DNA of 64,000 nt from Nocardia sp. NBC_00508 (lineage in GTDB: Bacteria; Actinomycetota; Actinomycetes; Mycobacteriales; Mycobacteriaceae), in the NCBI RefSeq assembly GCF_036346875.1, contig NZ_CP107852.1, positions 2,418,001 to 2,482,000 on the forward strand. Direction: 5' to 3'. The notes beneath the pieces are model-generated. The model was not told where the DNA came from, did not search any database, and worked only from the letters and a program-made list of their open reading frames with translations. This document shows positions 8,238-19,909 of this stretch, one piece after another. Both the position numbers and the translations under genes were made by a program. Each line of letters starts with the position of its first letter. Within the stretch, counting starts at the first letter, position 1.

Positions 8238-9401
8238 TCAGGCGCGAACGCTGAGACCCACCTTCTGGAATTCCTTCAGATCCGAATACCCGGCCTTGGC
8301 CATCGAACGTCGCAGACCGCCGACGAGGTTCAGCGCCCCGAACGGATCGTCCGACGGACCGTAGAGCACGCGCTCCAGGCTCGGGCGCACGGTGCCGCCC
8401 TCCGGCTCGCCGCCGAGATCCCACGGATCGTCCACGTGCAGCAGCGAACCGCGCGGCACCGACGGATGCGCGGCCGCCGAGGGCCAGTACCAGCCGCGGC
8501 CCGGCGCCTCCGCGGCAGCGGCGAGCGGCACCCCGAGCATGGCGGCATCCGCCCCGCACGCGATGGCCTTGGCCAATTGGCCGGAGGTGGCGATGTCACC
8601 GTCGGCGATGACGTGTACGTAGCGGCCGCCCGTCTCGTCCAGGTAGTCGCGGCGCGCGGCGGCGGCATCCGCGATCGCGGTCGCCATCGGCACCCCGATG
8701 CCGAGTACCTCGCCGGTGGTGGTCGCCCCGGGGTAGGAGCCGTAACCCACGATCACGCCGGCCGCCCCGGTGCGCATCAGGTGCAGCGCGGTGCGGTGAT
8801 CGCTCACGCCACCCGCGACCACGGGTACGTCCAGCTCGGCGATGAAGGTCTTGAGGTTCAGCGGTTCACCGTCGCCGACATGCTCGGCGGAGATGATCGT
8901 GCCGTGCACGACCAGCAGGTCGATGCCCGCCTGCAGGAGCGCCGGGGTGAGGGTGCGCGCGTTCTGCGGGCTCACTCGCACCGCGACGGTGACACCGGCC
9001 GCTCGCACCTGCGCGACCGCGGCGGCGAGCAGATCCGGCTGCATCGGCGCGGCGTGCAATTCCTGCAGCATCGCGACGGCGCGCTCGTAGCCGCCCTTGC
9101 CGACGATTTCGAGCAACTGGTCGATCTTCGCGGAGACATCCGCGTGCCGCGCCCACAGGCCCTCGCCGTTGATCACGCCGAGACCGCCGAGCCGACCGAG
9201 CTCGATGGCGAACTCCGGCGACACCAGCGCGTCGGTCGGATGCGCCAGGCACGGGATCTCGAAACGGTAGGCGTCCAGCTGCCAGGACAGCGACACCTGT
9301 TTCGACGAGCGGGTCCGGCGCGAGGGGACGATGTCGACATCGTCCAGCTCGTAGGTACGCCGGGCGGTCCGGCCCATGCCGATCTCCACCATGTCGCGCA
9401 C
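8238..9401 (-). CDS. guaB3: GuaB3 family IMP dehydrogenase-like protein
   Basis: A 387-residue IMPDH/GMPR-type TIM barrel without CBS domains, matching the actinobacterial GuaB3 family (MVEIGMGRTARRTYEL; ADGDIATSGQLAKAIACGADA; GGLRRSMAKAGY). The loop that carries the catalytic cysteine in true IMP dehydrogenases reads GYGSYPGATTT, with no cysteine, as I recall for the family; its reaction in actinobacteria is unclear. I chose GTG 9401 because AAGGAG lies seven bases upstream; the frame extends to 9683 but crosses inverted repeats. It follows guaB2 on the same strand after a 294-base repeat-rich gap. Confidence 0.93.
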   Translation of the reverse strand: MRDMVEIGMGRTARRTYELDDVDIVPSRRTRSSKQVSLSWQLDAYRFEIPCLAHPTDALVSPEFAIELGRLGGLGVINGEGLWARHADVSAKIDQLLEIVGKGGYERAVAMLQELHAAPMQPDLLAAAVAQVRAAGVTVAVRVSPQNARTLTPALLQAGIDLLVVHGTIISAEHVGDGEPLNLKTFIAELDVPVVAGGVSDHRTALHLMRTGAAGVIVGYGSYPGATTTGEVLGIGVPMATAIADAAAARRDYLDETGGRYVHVIADGDIATSGQLAKAIACGADAAMLGVPLAAAAEAPGRGWYWPSAAAHPSVPRGSLLHVDDPWDLGGEPEGGTVRPSLERVLYGPSDDPFGALNLVGGLRRSMAKAGYSDLKEFQKVGLSVRA

Positions 9402-9422
9402 GCGAATTCTCCTTAACATTTT

Positions 9423-9457
9423 GCAGCGCCTGCGGCGCTGCGTGTTCACGGCCCCTC
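9423..9457 (-). repeat. Short dispersed repeat with its own hairpin
   Basis: On the minus strand this reads GGGGCCGTGAACACGCAG followed by CGCCGC and an A-rich end. A near copy lies at 37709-37735 and a shorter one at 19701-19722. GCAGCGCC and GGCGCTGC at its end form an 8-bp hairpin. It sits just before the guaB3 ribosome site. Confidence 0.6.
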
Positions 9458-9460
9458 TAT

Positions 9461-9527
9461 GGCTTGCGTTCCAGCGGCCGAGACTCGCGCCTGCGGCGCA
9501 TGCGCTTCGGCCGCTGGAACGCAAGCC
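9461..9527. repeat. Long perfect inverted repeat (21-bp arms)
   Basis: Bases 9461-9481 (starting GGCTTGCGTTCCAG) are perfectly complementary to 9507-9527, around a 25-base loop that holds a smaller GCGCC/GGCGC stem. There is no T tract, so it is unlike a classical terminator. It lies between guaB2 and guaB3 and may be an RNA processing or attenuation site, or a remnant of a palindromic element. Confidence 0.85.
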
Positions 9528-9695
9528 GGGCCGCGAACGGCGCTCGTAAGACTCGCGCCTCCAGTCTGAACCAGTGGCAGGTAGACAGCGCAGGTCGCGC
9601 CGCCCCGACTGCCGCACGGCTTGCTCGTCGCCCATAGCTCGTTGAGCAAGCTCAATCATGCACGGACCGGTTGGTCCTGTCATGAACGTAGCGGG

Positions 9696-11881
<2,186 letters not shown>

Positions 11882-12066
11882 GAAGGCTCCCCTGAAACGA
11901 ACGCGGCCCGCTCGAGGCTCGCGTACTCGACCGTCGCCGCTGTGATTTTCGACGCACACGACCACAGCGGTAGTACTTCAGCGACAGATCGACACGCCGA
12001 TAACGGCACAGACAGAAAGCCGACCACCGGATGGCGATCGGTTCAGTCTTTTTCGAGGTTTTCTGT

Positions 12067-13200
12067 TCAGCGGCTGGGAGTGAACGTACCCGGAGTGTTG
12101 GGTACGCCGGGCACGATGACAGTCGGCGGCGTGTAGCTGTCCTGGGTCGGCACACGCGTCGGCGGCGGCTGCTGCGGCGCCGTCGGCCCGCCGGTGTCCG
12201 CTGTCGGTTCCGCAGTGGGCGGCCGCACGTCCGTGGTCGGTGGGGTGGGCGGCTGCTGCGGCAGCGTCGTGGGTTCCACGGTGGCCTGCGGCGGCGTGGT
12301 CGCCGCAGGCGGCGGGGTGGTCACGGGTGGCACGGTGGTCGGTGTGCCGCCGTTCGGCGCGGTCGCATCCGCGGATTGCGTCGGCTTGCCGGATTGCTCC
12401 GCCGGTTGCTGCAGGATCGTCGTGCCGCTGCCGCCGGTCGCCGGATTGGGCCGCGTGGTCGCGCCGTTGCCCGGGGTCGCACGCGGGTCGGTGGTCTGCG
12501 GCACCGTCGCCTCGAGCTGATCGGCCAGCTCCGGCGACACCTTGCGCAGCTCGACGAGCAGACGCTGCCACTCCGTCATCAGCTCGGTGCGCTTCCCCGG
12601 ATCGCTGACCTGATCGGCGTTCTCCTTGGCCCGCTCCAGACGCGCCTTCGCCTGCGTCGGGTTCTGCGTGACCAGTGCCGACGCCTGGTTCAGGTCGGTG
12701 TCGGCCCGCTGCACCACGGTCGTCTGGGCCTGTTCGCTGAACACGACCTCCTTGACCCGCCACAGCGGATCGCCCGGCTCGGCGTTGTACGAGAAGGCCG
12801 TCATGCCTCCGATGACCAGGGCGAGCGCCGCCGCGGTGCCCATGATCGGGCGTAGCAGCCGTAGCCGCCCACCGCTTTGGGCTCCGATGCGAGCCTGCCG
12901 CGCGCCGATCTCCTGGTTGACCGCGGCCACGATCACATCCAGGTCCGGCTCCGCGGGCATCGGCGCGGCGATCAGCTCCGCCCGCCAATCCGCGAGCAAC
13001 GTCGCGAGCTGATACTCCTCGGCGCTGTCGGTGTGCACCGGACCATCGCTGGCGATGGCGTCGATCAGAGCATCGTCGCGGCGTACCGCTGCGATGTCGA
13101 CCGGGTCGGTGTCACCGGACGCCTCGGCGTAGGGACCGCTGTTCCGCGATCCAAGCCGCGCCTTCCAGTCACCCCGACCGCGCTCGCCATCCCTAGCCAT
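12067..13200 (-). CDS. rsdA: Anti-sigma-D factor RsdA
   Basis: A single-pass membrane protein of 377 residues, the regulator of SigD (Rv3413c in M. tuberculosis). The N-terminal cytoplasmic part carries the sigma-binding segment (PVDIAAVRRDDALIDAIAS). One membrane helix follows (GTAAALALVIGGMTAF). The outer part has a helical stretch (RVKEVVFSEQAQTTV, LERAKENADQV) and a long Pro/Thr tail. ATG 13200 overlaps the end of sigD by 8 bases, so the two are translationally coupled. In M. tuberculosis, proteolysis of RsdA releases SigD. Confidence 0.92.
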   Translation of the reverse strand: MARDGERGRGDWKARLGSRNSGPYAEASGDTDPVDIAAVRRDDALIDAIASDGPVHTDSAEEYQLATLLADWRAELIAAPMPAEPDLDVIVAAVNQEIGARQARIGAQSGGRLRLLRPIMGTAAALALVIGGMTAFSYNAEPGDPLWRVKEVVFSEQAQTTVVQRADTDLNQASALVTQNPTQAKARLERAKENADQVSDPGKRTELMTEWQRLLVELRKVSPELADQLEATVPQTTDPRATPGNGATTRPNPATGGSGTTILQQPAEQSGKPTQSADATAPNGGTPTTVPPVTTPPPAATTPPQATVEPTTLPQQPPTPPTTDVRPPTAEPTADTGGPTAPQQPPPTRVPTQDSYTPPTVIVPGVPNTPGTFTPSR

Positions 13201-13771
13201 ACATTTCACCTGCCCTCGCCACTTGTGACTTGAGTTTCGCGAGTGCCCTGTGTTGGGCCACCCGTATCGCACCCGCCGTACTGCCCACGGCGACTGCGGT
13301 TTCTTCCGCTGACAAACCCATGACCAAGCGCAGGATCAAGATCTCCCGATGCTTCTCAGGAAGCGTCGCGAGCAGGCGGTTCATCTGTCTGCTCGTCTCG
13401 GACTCGAGAGCTCGTTGTTCCGGTCCCTGGTCGGTGGATATGACATCTGGTACTTCGGCCATCGCCTCCGCCTTGTTACGGGCGGCATTGCGGTGAGCGT
13501 CGGCGACCTTGTGCGAAGCGATTCCGTAAACAAAGGCCATGAAGGGCCTGCCCTGGTCTTGATACCTGGGCAAGGCGGTCATCACAGCCAGGCAAACCTC
13601 CTGCGCAACGTCGTCCGCGGAGAGCTGCCCACGCTCCGCGACTCCGATCCGCGCGCGGCAGTAGCGCACCACCAGCGGGCGGATCATCTCCAGTACCTGA
13701 GCTAAAGCGGATCTGTCGCCCTGCGCAGCGGCAGCGACGGCGAGGTCCAACTCTTCGCCCGTGTGCGTCAT
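13193..13771 (-). CDS. sigD: ECF RNA polymerase sigma factor SigD
   Basis: A 192-residue extracytoplasmic-function sigma factor with region 2 (LSADDVAQEVCLAVMTALP, FMAFVYGIASHKVADAHR) and region 4 (LPEKHREILILRLVMGLSA, GSTAGAIRVAQHRALAKLK). It is placed as SigD by its position between the DUF5319/guaB2 pair and whiB3, and by the overlapping rsdA. ATG 13771 has AGGAAT eleven bases upstream; the frame is open to 13831 without conserved sequence. SigD is associated with the starvation response in mycobacteria. Confidence 0.94.
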   Translation of the reverse strand: MTHTGEELDLAVAAAAQGDRSALAQVLEMIRPLVVRYCRARIGVAERGQLSADDVAQEVCLAVMTALPRYQDQGRPFMAFVYGIASHKVADAHRNAARNKAEAMAEVPDVISTDQGPEQRALESETSRQMNRLLATLPEKHREILILRLVMGLSAEETAVAVGSTAGAIRVAQHRALAKLKSQVARAGEMYG

Positions 13772-13905
13772 CGTCAGAGATATTCCTGGCGTTACAAAGT
13801 GGCACGGTCCGGTGACGACCAGTGCTTCCACCGAAGGGGCGGAACGGATCTAACAATAGCGACCCGTTGGCGGGAACTTGGCAACACGGTGGTCTCCGTG
13901 ATCAT

Positions 13906-14790
13906 CTACCGACCACCGAGGGGGCGCAGTACCCCGCCACGACGAGCAACGATCGCGGCGCACTCGACCGCCTCCGTCTCCGCGCCTTCGACGCCGAGTC
14001 CGGCGCGGAGCATGGCGCAGGCCCACCGCAGCGGAAGCAGACCGTGCGCACGACACTGCTCGGCCACTTCCGCACTCAACGCGACCGATCGCCCGCGCGC
14101 GTCGCATGCCGCGGCGGCCGCGGCGACCAACAGGCGGGACTTGACCTGGTGCCGCACCGAGGGCGCGCGTTCGGCCAGTTCCAGCGCGGCCGCCGCATGC
14201 TCGGCCGCGGACCCGGAATCACCTGCCGCCAAAGCGGTTTCCGCGGACACCCAGTGCAGCCGGACCGCAGGGCGCCAGCCGGTCCGGAGCTGTCCTGCCG
14301 CCGCGGCGCTGCGCCGCAGCAGCCGATCCGCCAGCGCGAGCCTTCCGGTACCGAGCGCGTCGGCGGCTAGTCCGGTGAGTGCGTCACAGATGGCGTCGGC
14401 GCGGCTGGGACGATAGTGGGCGATCGCGTCCGGGGCGCTCTCGGTCATGAGGGCTTCGTCCGCGGCGCCGCTCGGGAGGATCAGAGCGGCGGCCCGTCCG
14501 TCCAACGCCGAGGCGCGCTCGTGCCAGCCGAGCTGGCGCAGAAAAGACCCTTCCGTGCTTCCCGCCAGTGAGAGGAGGACGGAGTCGGCACTGTGGTTGC
14601 ATACTCTTCGCAATTCGGCGCGTGCCGCGGCGTAGCGTCCCTGGCCACCCAGGACCACGGCGCGATACCACCAGCCGAGCGCGTCCGAAGCGGGCGGCAA
14701 CTCGGTGGCGGCACGTCCGGGATCGGCTCCGAAGGCGGCCTCGGCAAGAACGGCGAGACGAGGAGCTCCGAGCGAAGCGGGCGCGAACAC
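13906..14790 (-). CDS. Helical-repeat protein of the Rv3415c position
   Basis: A 294-residue, Ala-rich, all-helical soluble protein. The helix pairs look like tetratricopeptide repeats (LGWWYRAVVLGGQGRYAAAR, SAEHAAAALELAERA). It occupies the place of Rv3415c between sigD-rsdA and the divergent whiB3. No catalytic motif. GTG 14790 has no Shine-Dalgarno, but TAGAGT lies six bases upstream, so a leaderless message is likely. Function not known; a role near SigD or WhiB3 is only suggested by conserved position. Confidence 0.8.
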   Translation of the reverse strand: MFAPASLGAPRLAVLAEAAFGADPGRAATELPPASDALGWWYRAVVLGGQGRYAAARAELRRVCNHSADSVLLSLAGSTEGSFLRQLGWHERASALDGRAAALILPSGAADEALMTESAPDAIAHYRPSRADAICDALTGLAADALGTGRLALADRLLRRSAAAAGQLRTGWRPAVRLHWVSAETALAAGDSGSAAEHAAAALELAERAPSVRHQVKSRLLVAAAAAACDARGRSVALSAEVAEQCRAHGLLPLRWACAMLRAGLGVEGAETEAVECAAIVARRGGVLRPLGGR

Positions 14791-14796
14791 GGGCGC

Positions 14797-14802
14797 ACTC
14801 TA
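14797..14802 (-). promoter_or_regulatory. Predicted -10 box of a leaderless transcript
   Basis: TAGAGT on the minus strand, six bases, then GTG 14790. No ribosome site is present. Confidence 0.5.
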
Positions 14803-15415
14803 TCCTGCGCCCGGCGCGGGCCCGGTCCGGAGGAAGGACGGACAGCAGTCCACTAGCAACCTCCCGGCATTCCGCCGCCGAGGCCATGTTGCCATTAGGT
14901 AAATCTAGGCCCGGCAATCGCCGAGCGCCCACCCCGGGAATTCATGCGCGTTTCGTGTAATTAACCTGCCCGCCCCGTTTCCGCCATCTCTGATCTGCAC
15001 GACGCGGAGGCCCTGGACGGCAGGGGGTGCGTCGCCACACGGCATGCACCGGCCCTCGGGGCGCCACCCAACCGGAAAAATGGCCTCTACCTGCATAAAC
15101 ACTGCTCGATCCGATGCATGATGGAGCCACGGACCTCCGGCCAACCGATCAGTATCGCCGGAACCAATGCGAAAAGTAAACAGTTCGGAGGTTAAATGTG
15201 GCAGCGCGAGATTTGGAAAACTGCTGCGCCGAACTATTGACGGAATTTCGCGGCTGGACCTAACGTAGCTCATCGCCACGGACGGCGCCGCGCGAAATTG
15301 CAGCGACCGCGAAGGGCGAGCCCGGGCACCCTCGCCGACACGGCGCCGTGGCCCACAACTGTTGCAGAACAACTGCTCGACAATGCTGACGAGCTCGCAC
15401 CACGAGGAGTTCACC
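14803..15415 (+). promoter_or_regulatory. Long whiB3 upstream region
   Basis: A 613-base gap with no gene of normal size. It is less GC-rich around 15140-15270 than its surroundings and holds the small frame at 15196-15240. A long control region is usual for whiB genes. I cannot place a promoter in it with confidence. Confidence 0.5.
15196..15240 (+). CDS. Possible 14-residue leader peptide upstream of whiB3
   Basis: CGGAGGTTAA directly before ATG 15196 is one of the best ribosome sites in the window. The frame encodes MWQREIWKTAAPNY and ends with TGA at 15240, 175 bases before whiB3. Two of 14 codons are Trp. It could be a regulatory upstream frame, as known for whiB7, or chance. Confidence 0.35.
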   Translation: MWQREIWKTAAPNY

Positions 15416-15709
15416 ATGCCCATGCCGACCCACCTTCCTGGACCCAACGCCGATGTCTGGGATTGGCAGATGCGAGGGTCTTGCCGCGGGCAGGATTCCG
15501 CGGTGTTCTTCCATCCCGATGGGGAGCGTGGCCGGGCGCGCACGGCGCGCGAGATGCGCGCCAAGGAGATCTGCCGCACCTGCCCGGTGCTCATGCAGTG
15601 CCGCGCGCACGCGCTGAAAGTCAGCGAGCCCTACGGCATCTGGGGCGGCATGTCGGAGACCGAACGCGAGATGCACGCGCGGCGCAACCGCCGTCGCATG
15701 GCCGTCTGA
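15416..15709 (+). CDS. whiB3: WhiB-family iron-sulfur regulator WhiB3
   Basis: A 97-residue WhiB protein with four cluster cysteines (Cys23, Cys53, Cys56, Cys62; CRTCPVLMQC), the GIWGG turn (74-78) and a basic C-terminal tail (ARRNRRRMAV). It is called WhiB3 by the family-specific start (LPGPNADVWDWQ, FFHPDGERGRARTAREMRA) and by its position between the Rv3415c homologue and groEL1. WhiB3 binds a 4Fe-4S cluster that responds to oxygen and nitric oxide, and acts with the main sigma factor. ATG 15416 has GAGGAG nine bases upstream. Confidence 0.95.
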   Translation: MPMPTHLPGPNADVWDWQMRGSCRGQDSAVFFHPDGERGRARTAREMRAKEICRTCPVLMQCRAHALKVSEPYGIWGGMSETEREMHARRNRRRMAV

Positions 15710-16130
15710 GGCGAATCCCCTCCCATCCGCACGTTGCCGGGCGTCGAATGCCTAGCAAACAACGGGCCACTGCAACCAAGCTCCGGCCGAGCCGCGCACG
15801 CACCACGGTGCCCGGTTCAGCGCAGGAGATCGGCGCGTGGGTTTCGATCGGTCACCATCGATCGGCCGGCCGCCGTGGCGACGGCCGAAGGCGTCGCAGC
15901 TGTCGGTCCCACGTATTGCGGCCACGCTCGACGGTGCGAACGACGCGCCGGTAGGTGGGTAGCCCGGGTAGCCATGCAGGCCTCGGGAGTGCCGCCGATC
16001 GGACACAGCGGGTCACGGCGTGTTTCCTTCCGAGATGTCCGGCGTGTCGCAGTTTCTCGCGCAGCCGCTGGCCTACCGTCAGTTTGCGGGTACCCCACCG
16101 GAAGGGAGGTCATAGCTACACGCTACGGTA
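15710..16130. other. Gap without recognisable genes
   Basis: A 421-base gap between whiB3 and the SigK-like gene. Frames on both strands are short, Arg-rich and unlike known proteins. GGGAGG near 16104 looks like a ribosome site but no start codon follows at a useful distance. Confidence 0.5.
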
Positions 16131-16796
16131 GTGACCGATGACACAGAATGGAGCGTTGTGACAACGCGGCCGCCAGCCGCAGAGGGCGACTCGTTCCGAA
16201 GAGATGCCTTCCCACCCACGGTGGATTCTGCGGTTACGGCACGCGCAGCCGAAAGTATCGAGCTCGCCGCCCTTTTGCATCGATGCGGCCACGCCGACCA
16301 AGAAGCATTCGCCGAGTTGTACGACCGGACGTGTGCGCGCGTCTTCGGTCTGGTGTTGCGGGTGCTGCATGATCCGGGATATGCGGAGGAGACCACACAG
16401 GAGGTCTATCTGCAGATCTGGCGGATGGCAGCGAGTTTCGACCCGGCGAAGGGCTCGGCAGTCACGTGGTTGATGACGCTCGCGCATCGACGCGCCGTCG
16501 ACCGGGTCCGCGCCGAGCAAGCCCACACCCAACGCGAAGTCGCCTATGGGATACGGGTTCTCGGCAACGAGTTCGACGAGGTCACCGAAGAGGTCGAGCG
16601 CAGGTTCGAGCAACGAGCCGTCCTGGCCGGTCTCGCCACGCTGACGGAGACCCAGCGGGAAGCCATCTCGCTCGCCTACTACGGCGGGCGAACCTATGCC
16701 GAGGTAGCAACCTACCTCAATGTAGGGTTACCGACCGTGAAGTCCCGGATTCGGGACGGATTGACACGACTGAAAAGAAGTTTGGGGGTGACGTGA
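16131..16796 (+). CDS. ECF sigma factor, SigK-like
   Basis: A 221-residue ECF sigma factor. Region 2 (AFAELYDRTCARVFGLVLRV, EETTQEVYLQIWRMAASFDP, WLMTLAHRRAVDRVRAEQ) is close to SigK of M. tuberculosis, and region 4 (LTETQREAISLAYYGGRTYA, GLPTVKSRIRDGLTRLKRSL) is complete. The first 40 residues are not conserved, so the start is unsure: GTG 16131 or GTG 16158, the latter with GGAG just upstream. The next gene starts one base after its stop and encodes an RskA-like fragment, which supports the SigK-type call. SigK answers to redox in mycobacteria; the signal here is unknown. Confidence 0.9.
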   Translation: MTDDTEWSVVTTRPPAAEGDSFRRDAFPPTVDSAVTARAAESIELAALLHRCGHADQEAFAELYDRTCARVFGLVLRVLHDPGYAEETTQEVYLQIWRMAASFDPAKGSAVTWLMTLAHRRAVDRVRAEQAHTQREVAYGIRVLGNEFDEVTEEVERRFEQRAVLAGLATLTETQREAISLAYYGGRTYAEVATYLNVGLPTVKSRIRDGLTRLKRSLGVT

Positions 16797-16797
16797 G

Positions 16798-17049
16798 ATG
16801 AACCAACGCCAGATCGATCTCGCGCACACCGTCGCGCTCGGATCGATCGACGACGAAGACCATCACGAAGTACAGGAACTGCTCGACAGTGAGGACCCCG
16901 TGCTACGCGCGGAGTTCGCCATGCACGTCAGAGAGACGAGAGAAGCTCTTTCCGCTTTTACCGCAGCTGCGGCGGCCACCCCGCCGTCGTCGCTGCGTCT
17001 TCGATTACTCGCGGCCATCGCCGCTGAACAGCCACCGGTCGCGAGCTGA
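16798..17049 (+). CDS. Short soluble RskA-like anti-sigma domain
   Basis: Only 83 residues, matching the N-terminal cytoplasmic domain of RskA-type anti-sigma factors (IDLAHTVALGSIDDEDHHEV, helical, acidic). There is no membrane helix and no outer domain; full RskA proteins have about 230 residues. It follows the sigma gene by one base with GGGGGTGACGTGAG as ribosome site. No frame after the stop continues the family, so it looks like a designed short form or an old deletion rather than a fresh frameshift. It probably binds the SigK-like factor in the cytoplasm. Confidence 0.75.
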   Translation: MNQRQIDLAHTVALGSIDDEDHHEVQELLDSEDPVLRAEFAMHVRETREALSAFTAAAAATPPSSLRLRLLAAIAAEQPPVAS

Positions 17050-17200
17050 TCCGGCTTCCCACGGCTTTCCGCTCCGCGCGTGCAGACCCATAGCAGTCGA
17101 ACCGTTCCGGGGTCGCCTTCGGGTTCTGCGGCAGACAGCGTGTCGAGCTTCGAAATACCCCGGTAGTCGCGGTCCCGACGCCGGCGTGTCGTGTGCACGG

Positions 17201-17236
17201 ACAAGGCCCCCGAACCAGGCGGTTCGAGGGCCTTGT
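17201..17236. terminator. Bidirectional hairpin terminator
   Basis: ACAAGGCCCCCGAACC pairs with GGTTCGAGGGCCTTGT around AGGC; one mismatch in 16 bp. It lies between the convergent RskA-like gene and groEL1 and can serve both. Confidence 0.85.
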
Positions 17237-17264
17237 CATCTGGTTCTCCCCAGCAGTGCCCGGC

Positions 17265-18996
<1,732 letters not shown>

Positions 18997-19016
18997 ACGC
19001 ATGCGTGCCTGATCGG

Positions 19017-19316
19017 CTACTTGTTGACGACGGCCAGCACGTCGCGCGCCGACAGGATGAGGTACTCCTCGCCCTGGTACTTGATCTCGGTGCCGCCGTA
19101 CTTGCTGTAGATGACGGTGTCACCCTCCTTGACGTCGACCGGGATGCGGTCGCCCTTGTCGGTGACGCGTCCCTCGCCGACGGCGATGACGGTGCCCTCC
19201 TGCGGCTTCTCCTTCGCCGTGTCGGGGATGACCAGGCCGGAGGCCGTCGTCGTCTCGGCCTCGTTGGCCTGGACGAGGATCTTGTCCTCGAGCGGCTTGA
19301 TGTTCACGCTCGCCAC
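19017..19316 (-). CDS. groES: Co-chaperonin GroES
   Basis: A 99-residue heptamer-forming lid of the chaperonin, full length ([18 protein letters not shown]; mobile loop [31 protein letters not shown]). It is the first gene of the groES-groEL1 operon. GTG 19316 has GGAGG eight bases upstream. Regulation by HrcA is suggested by the CIRCE inverted repeat about 165 bases upstream. Confidence 0.98.
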   Translation of the reverse strand: MASVNIKPLEDKILVQANEAETTTASGLVIPDTAKEKPQEGTVIAVGEGRVTDKGDRIPVDVKEGDTVIYSKYGGTEIKYQGEEYLILSARDVLAVVNK

Positions 19317-19479
19317 GTTGAGCCCTCCACTTTCAGGGGATGTCGGTCGCCCGGAACTGTTGTCCCGGACTCATCGTTTCGGTCACGGTGCTGACCCTGG
19401 GCATAGCCCCGTCGTCGCGGGTGCCGGGACCCCTGCTCAGTAGTCAAGCTGCTGGCACAAGCGCTACACGTAGTGCCGA

Positions 19480-19505
19480 CTAGCACTCTATACATGAGAG
19501 TGCCA
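19480..19505 (-). promoter_or_regulatory. CIRCE operator (HrcA site)
   Basis: CTAGCACTC, nine bases, GAGTGCCAG: nearly the consensus TTAGCACTC-N9-GAGTGCTAA. It lies upstream of groES on the minus strand, as expected for heat-shock repression by HrcA. Confidence 0.9.
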
Positions 19506-19909
19506 GAGTGCCAGCGCCGAGGCCGGGCGGTGCCAACTTCGCCCGGCGCGCCCACGACGCTCGGGGCTTGGCGATTAGTTCGGGAAAACAGTAACGTTCG
19601 GATAACGGATTGTGACACTATGGACGACGGTCGCTGTCCGGCCTTGCCGTTCGTCACCAACCGGCGACGTCGAAGCCATGCAGAAATACCACAGCGTCGC
19701 CGAAACACGCAGCGCCGCAGCATCCTCGTTGCACCACCAGCTTCACCAGAGAGCAAACCACACGTGATCCATGGCCGGTCCCCGCGACCTCACCCGGACG
19801 AGGGCCGGTTCGATTCCCGGTCCGGGTCGAACGTCATCCACACGGCGGTCCGGCAGTTCATTCGAGATGGTCGGACACACCATGACCATCCGCTCGAAGG
19901 GAGGTGAAC
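19506..19909. other. Gap between groES control region and the Hsp70-like gene
   Basis: A 404-base gap. It holds a short copy of the dispersed repeat (ACACGCAGCGCCGC, within 19701-19722) and, at its end, the ribosome site GGGAGGTGAAC of the next gene. I see no gene. Confidence 0.5.

Noticed and set aside
5880..9416. 1178-codon plus-strand frame antisense to guaA and guaB3
   Set aside because: It runs opposite two certain genes and across the hydrolase in another frame; composition is that of an antisense shadow.
9402..9683. N-terminal extension of GuaB3
   Set aside because: The stretch is inverted-repeat DNA; AAGGAG and GTG 9401 give a start at the family position.
15734..16141. 135-codon frame after whiB3
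   Set aside because: Arg/Pro-rich and overlapped by equally open frames on the other strand; no ribosome site.
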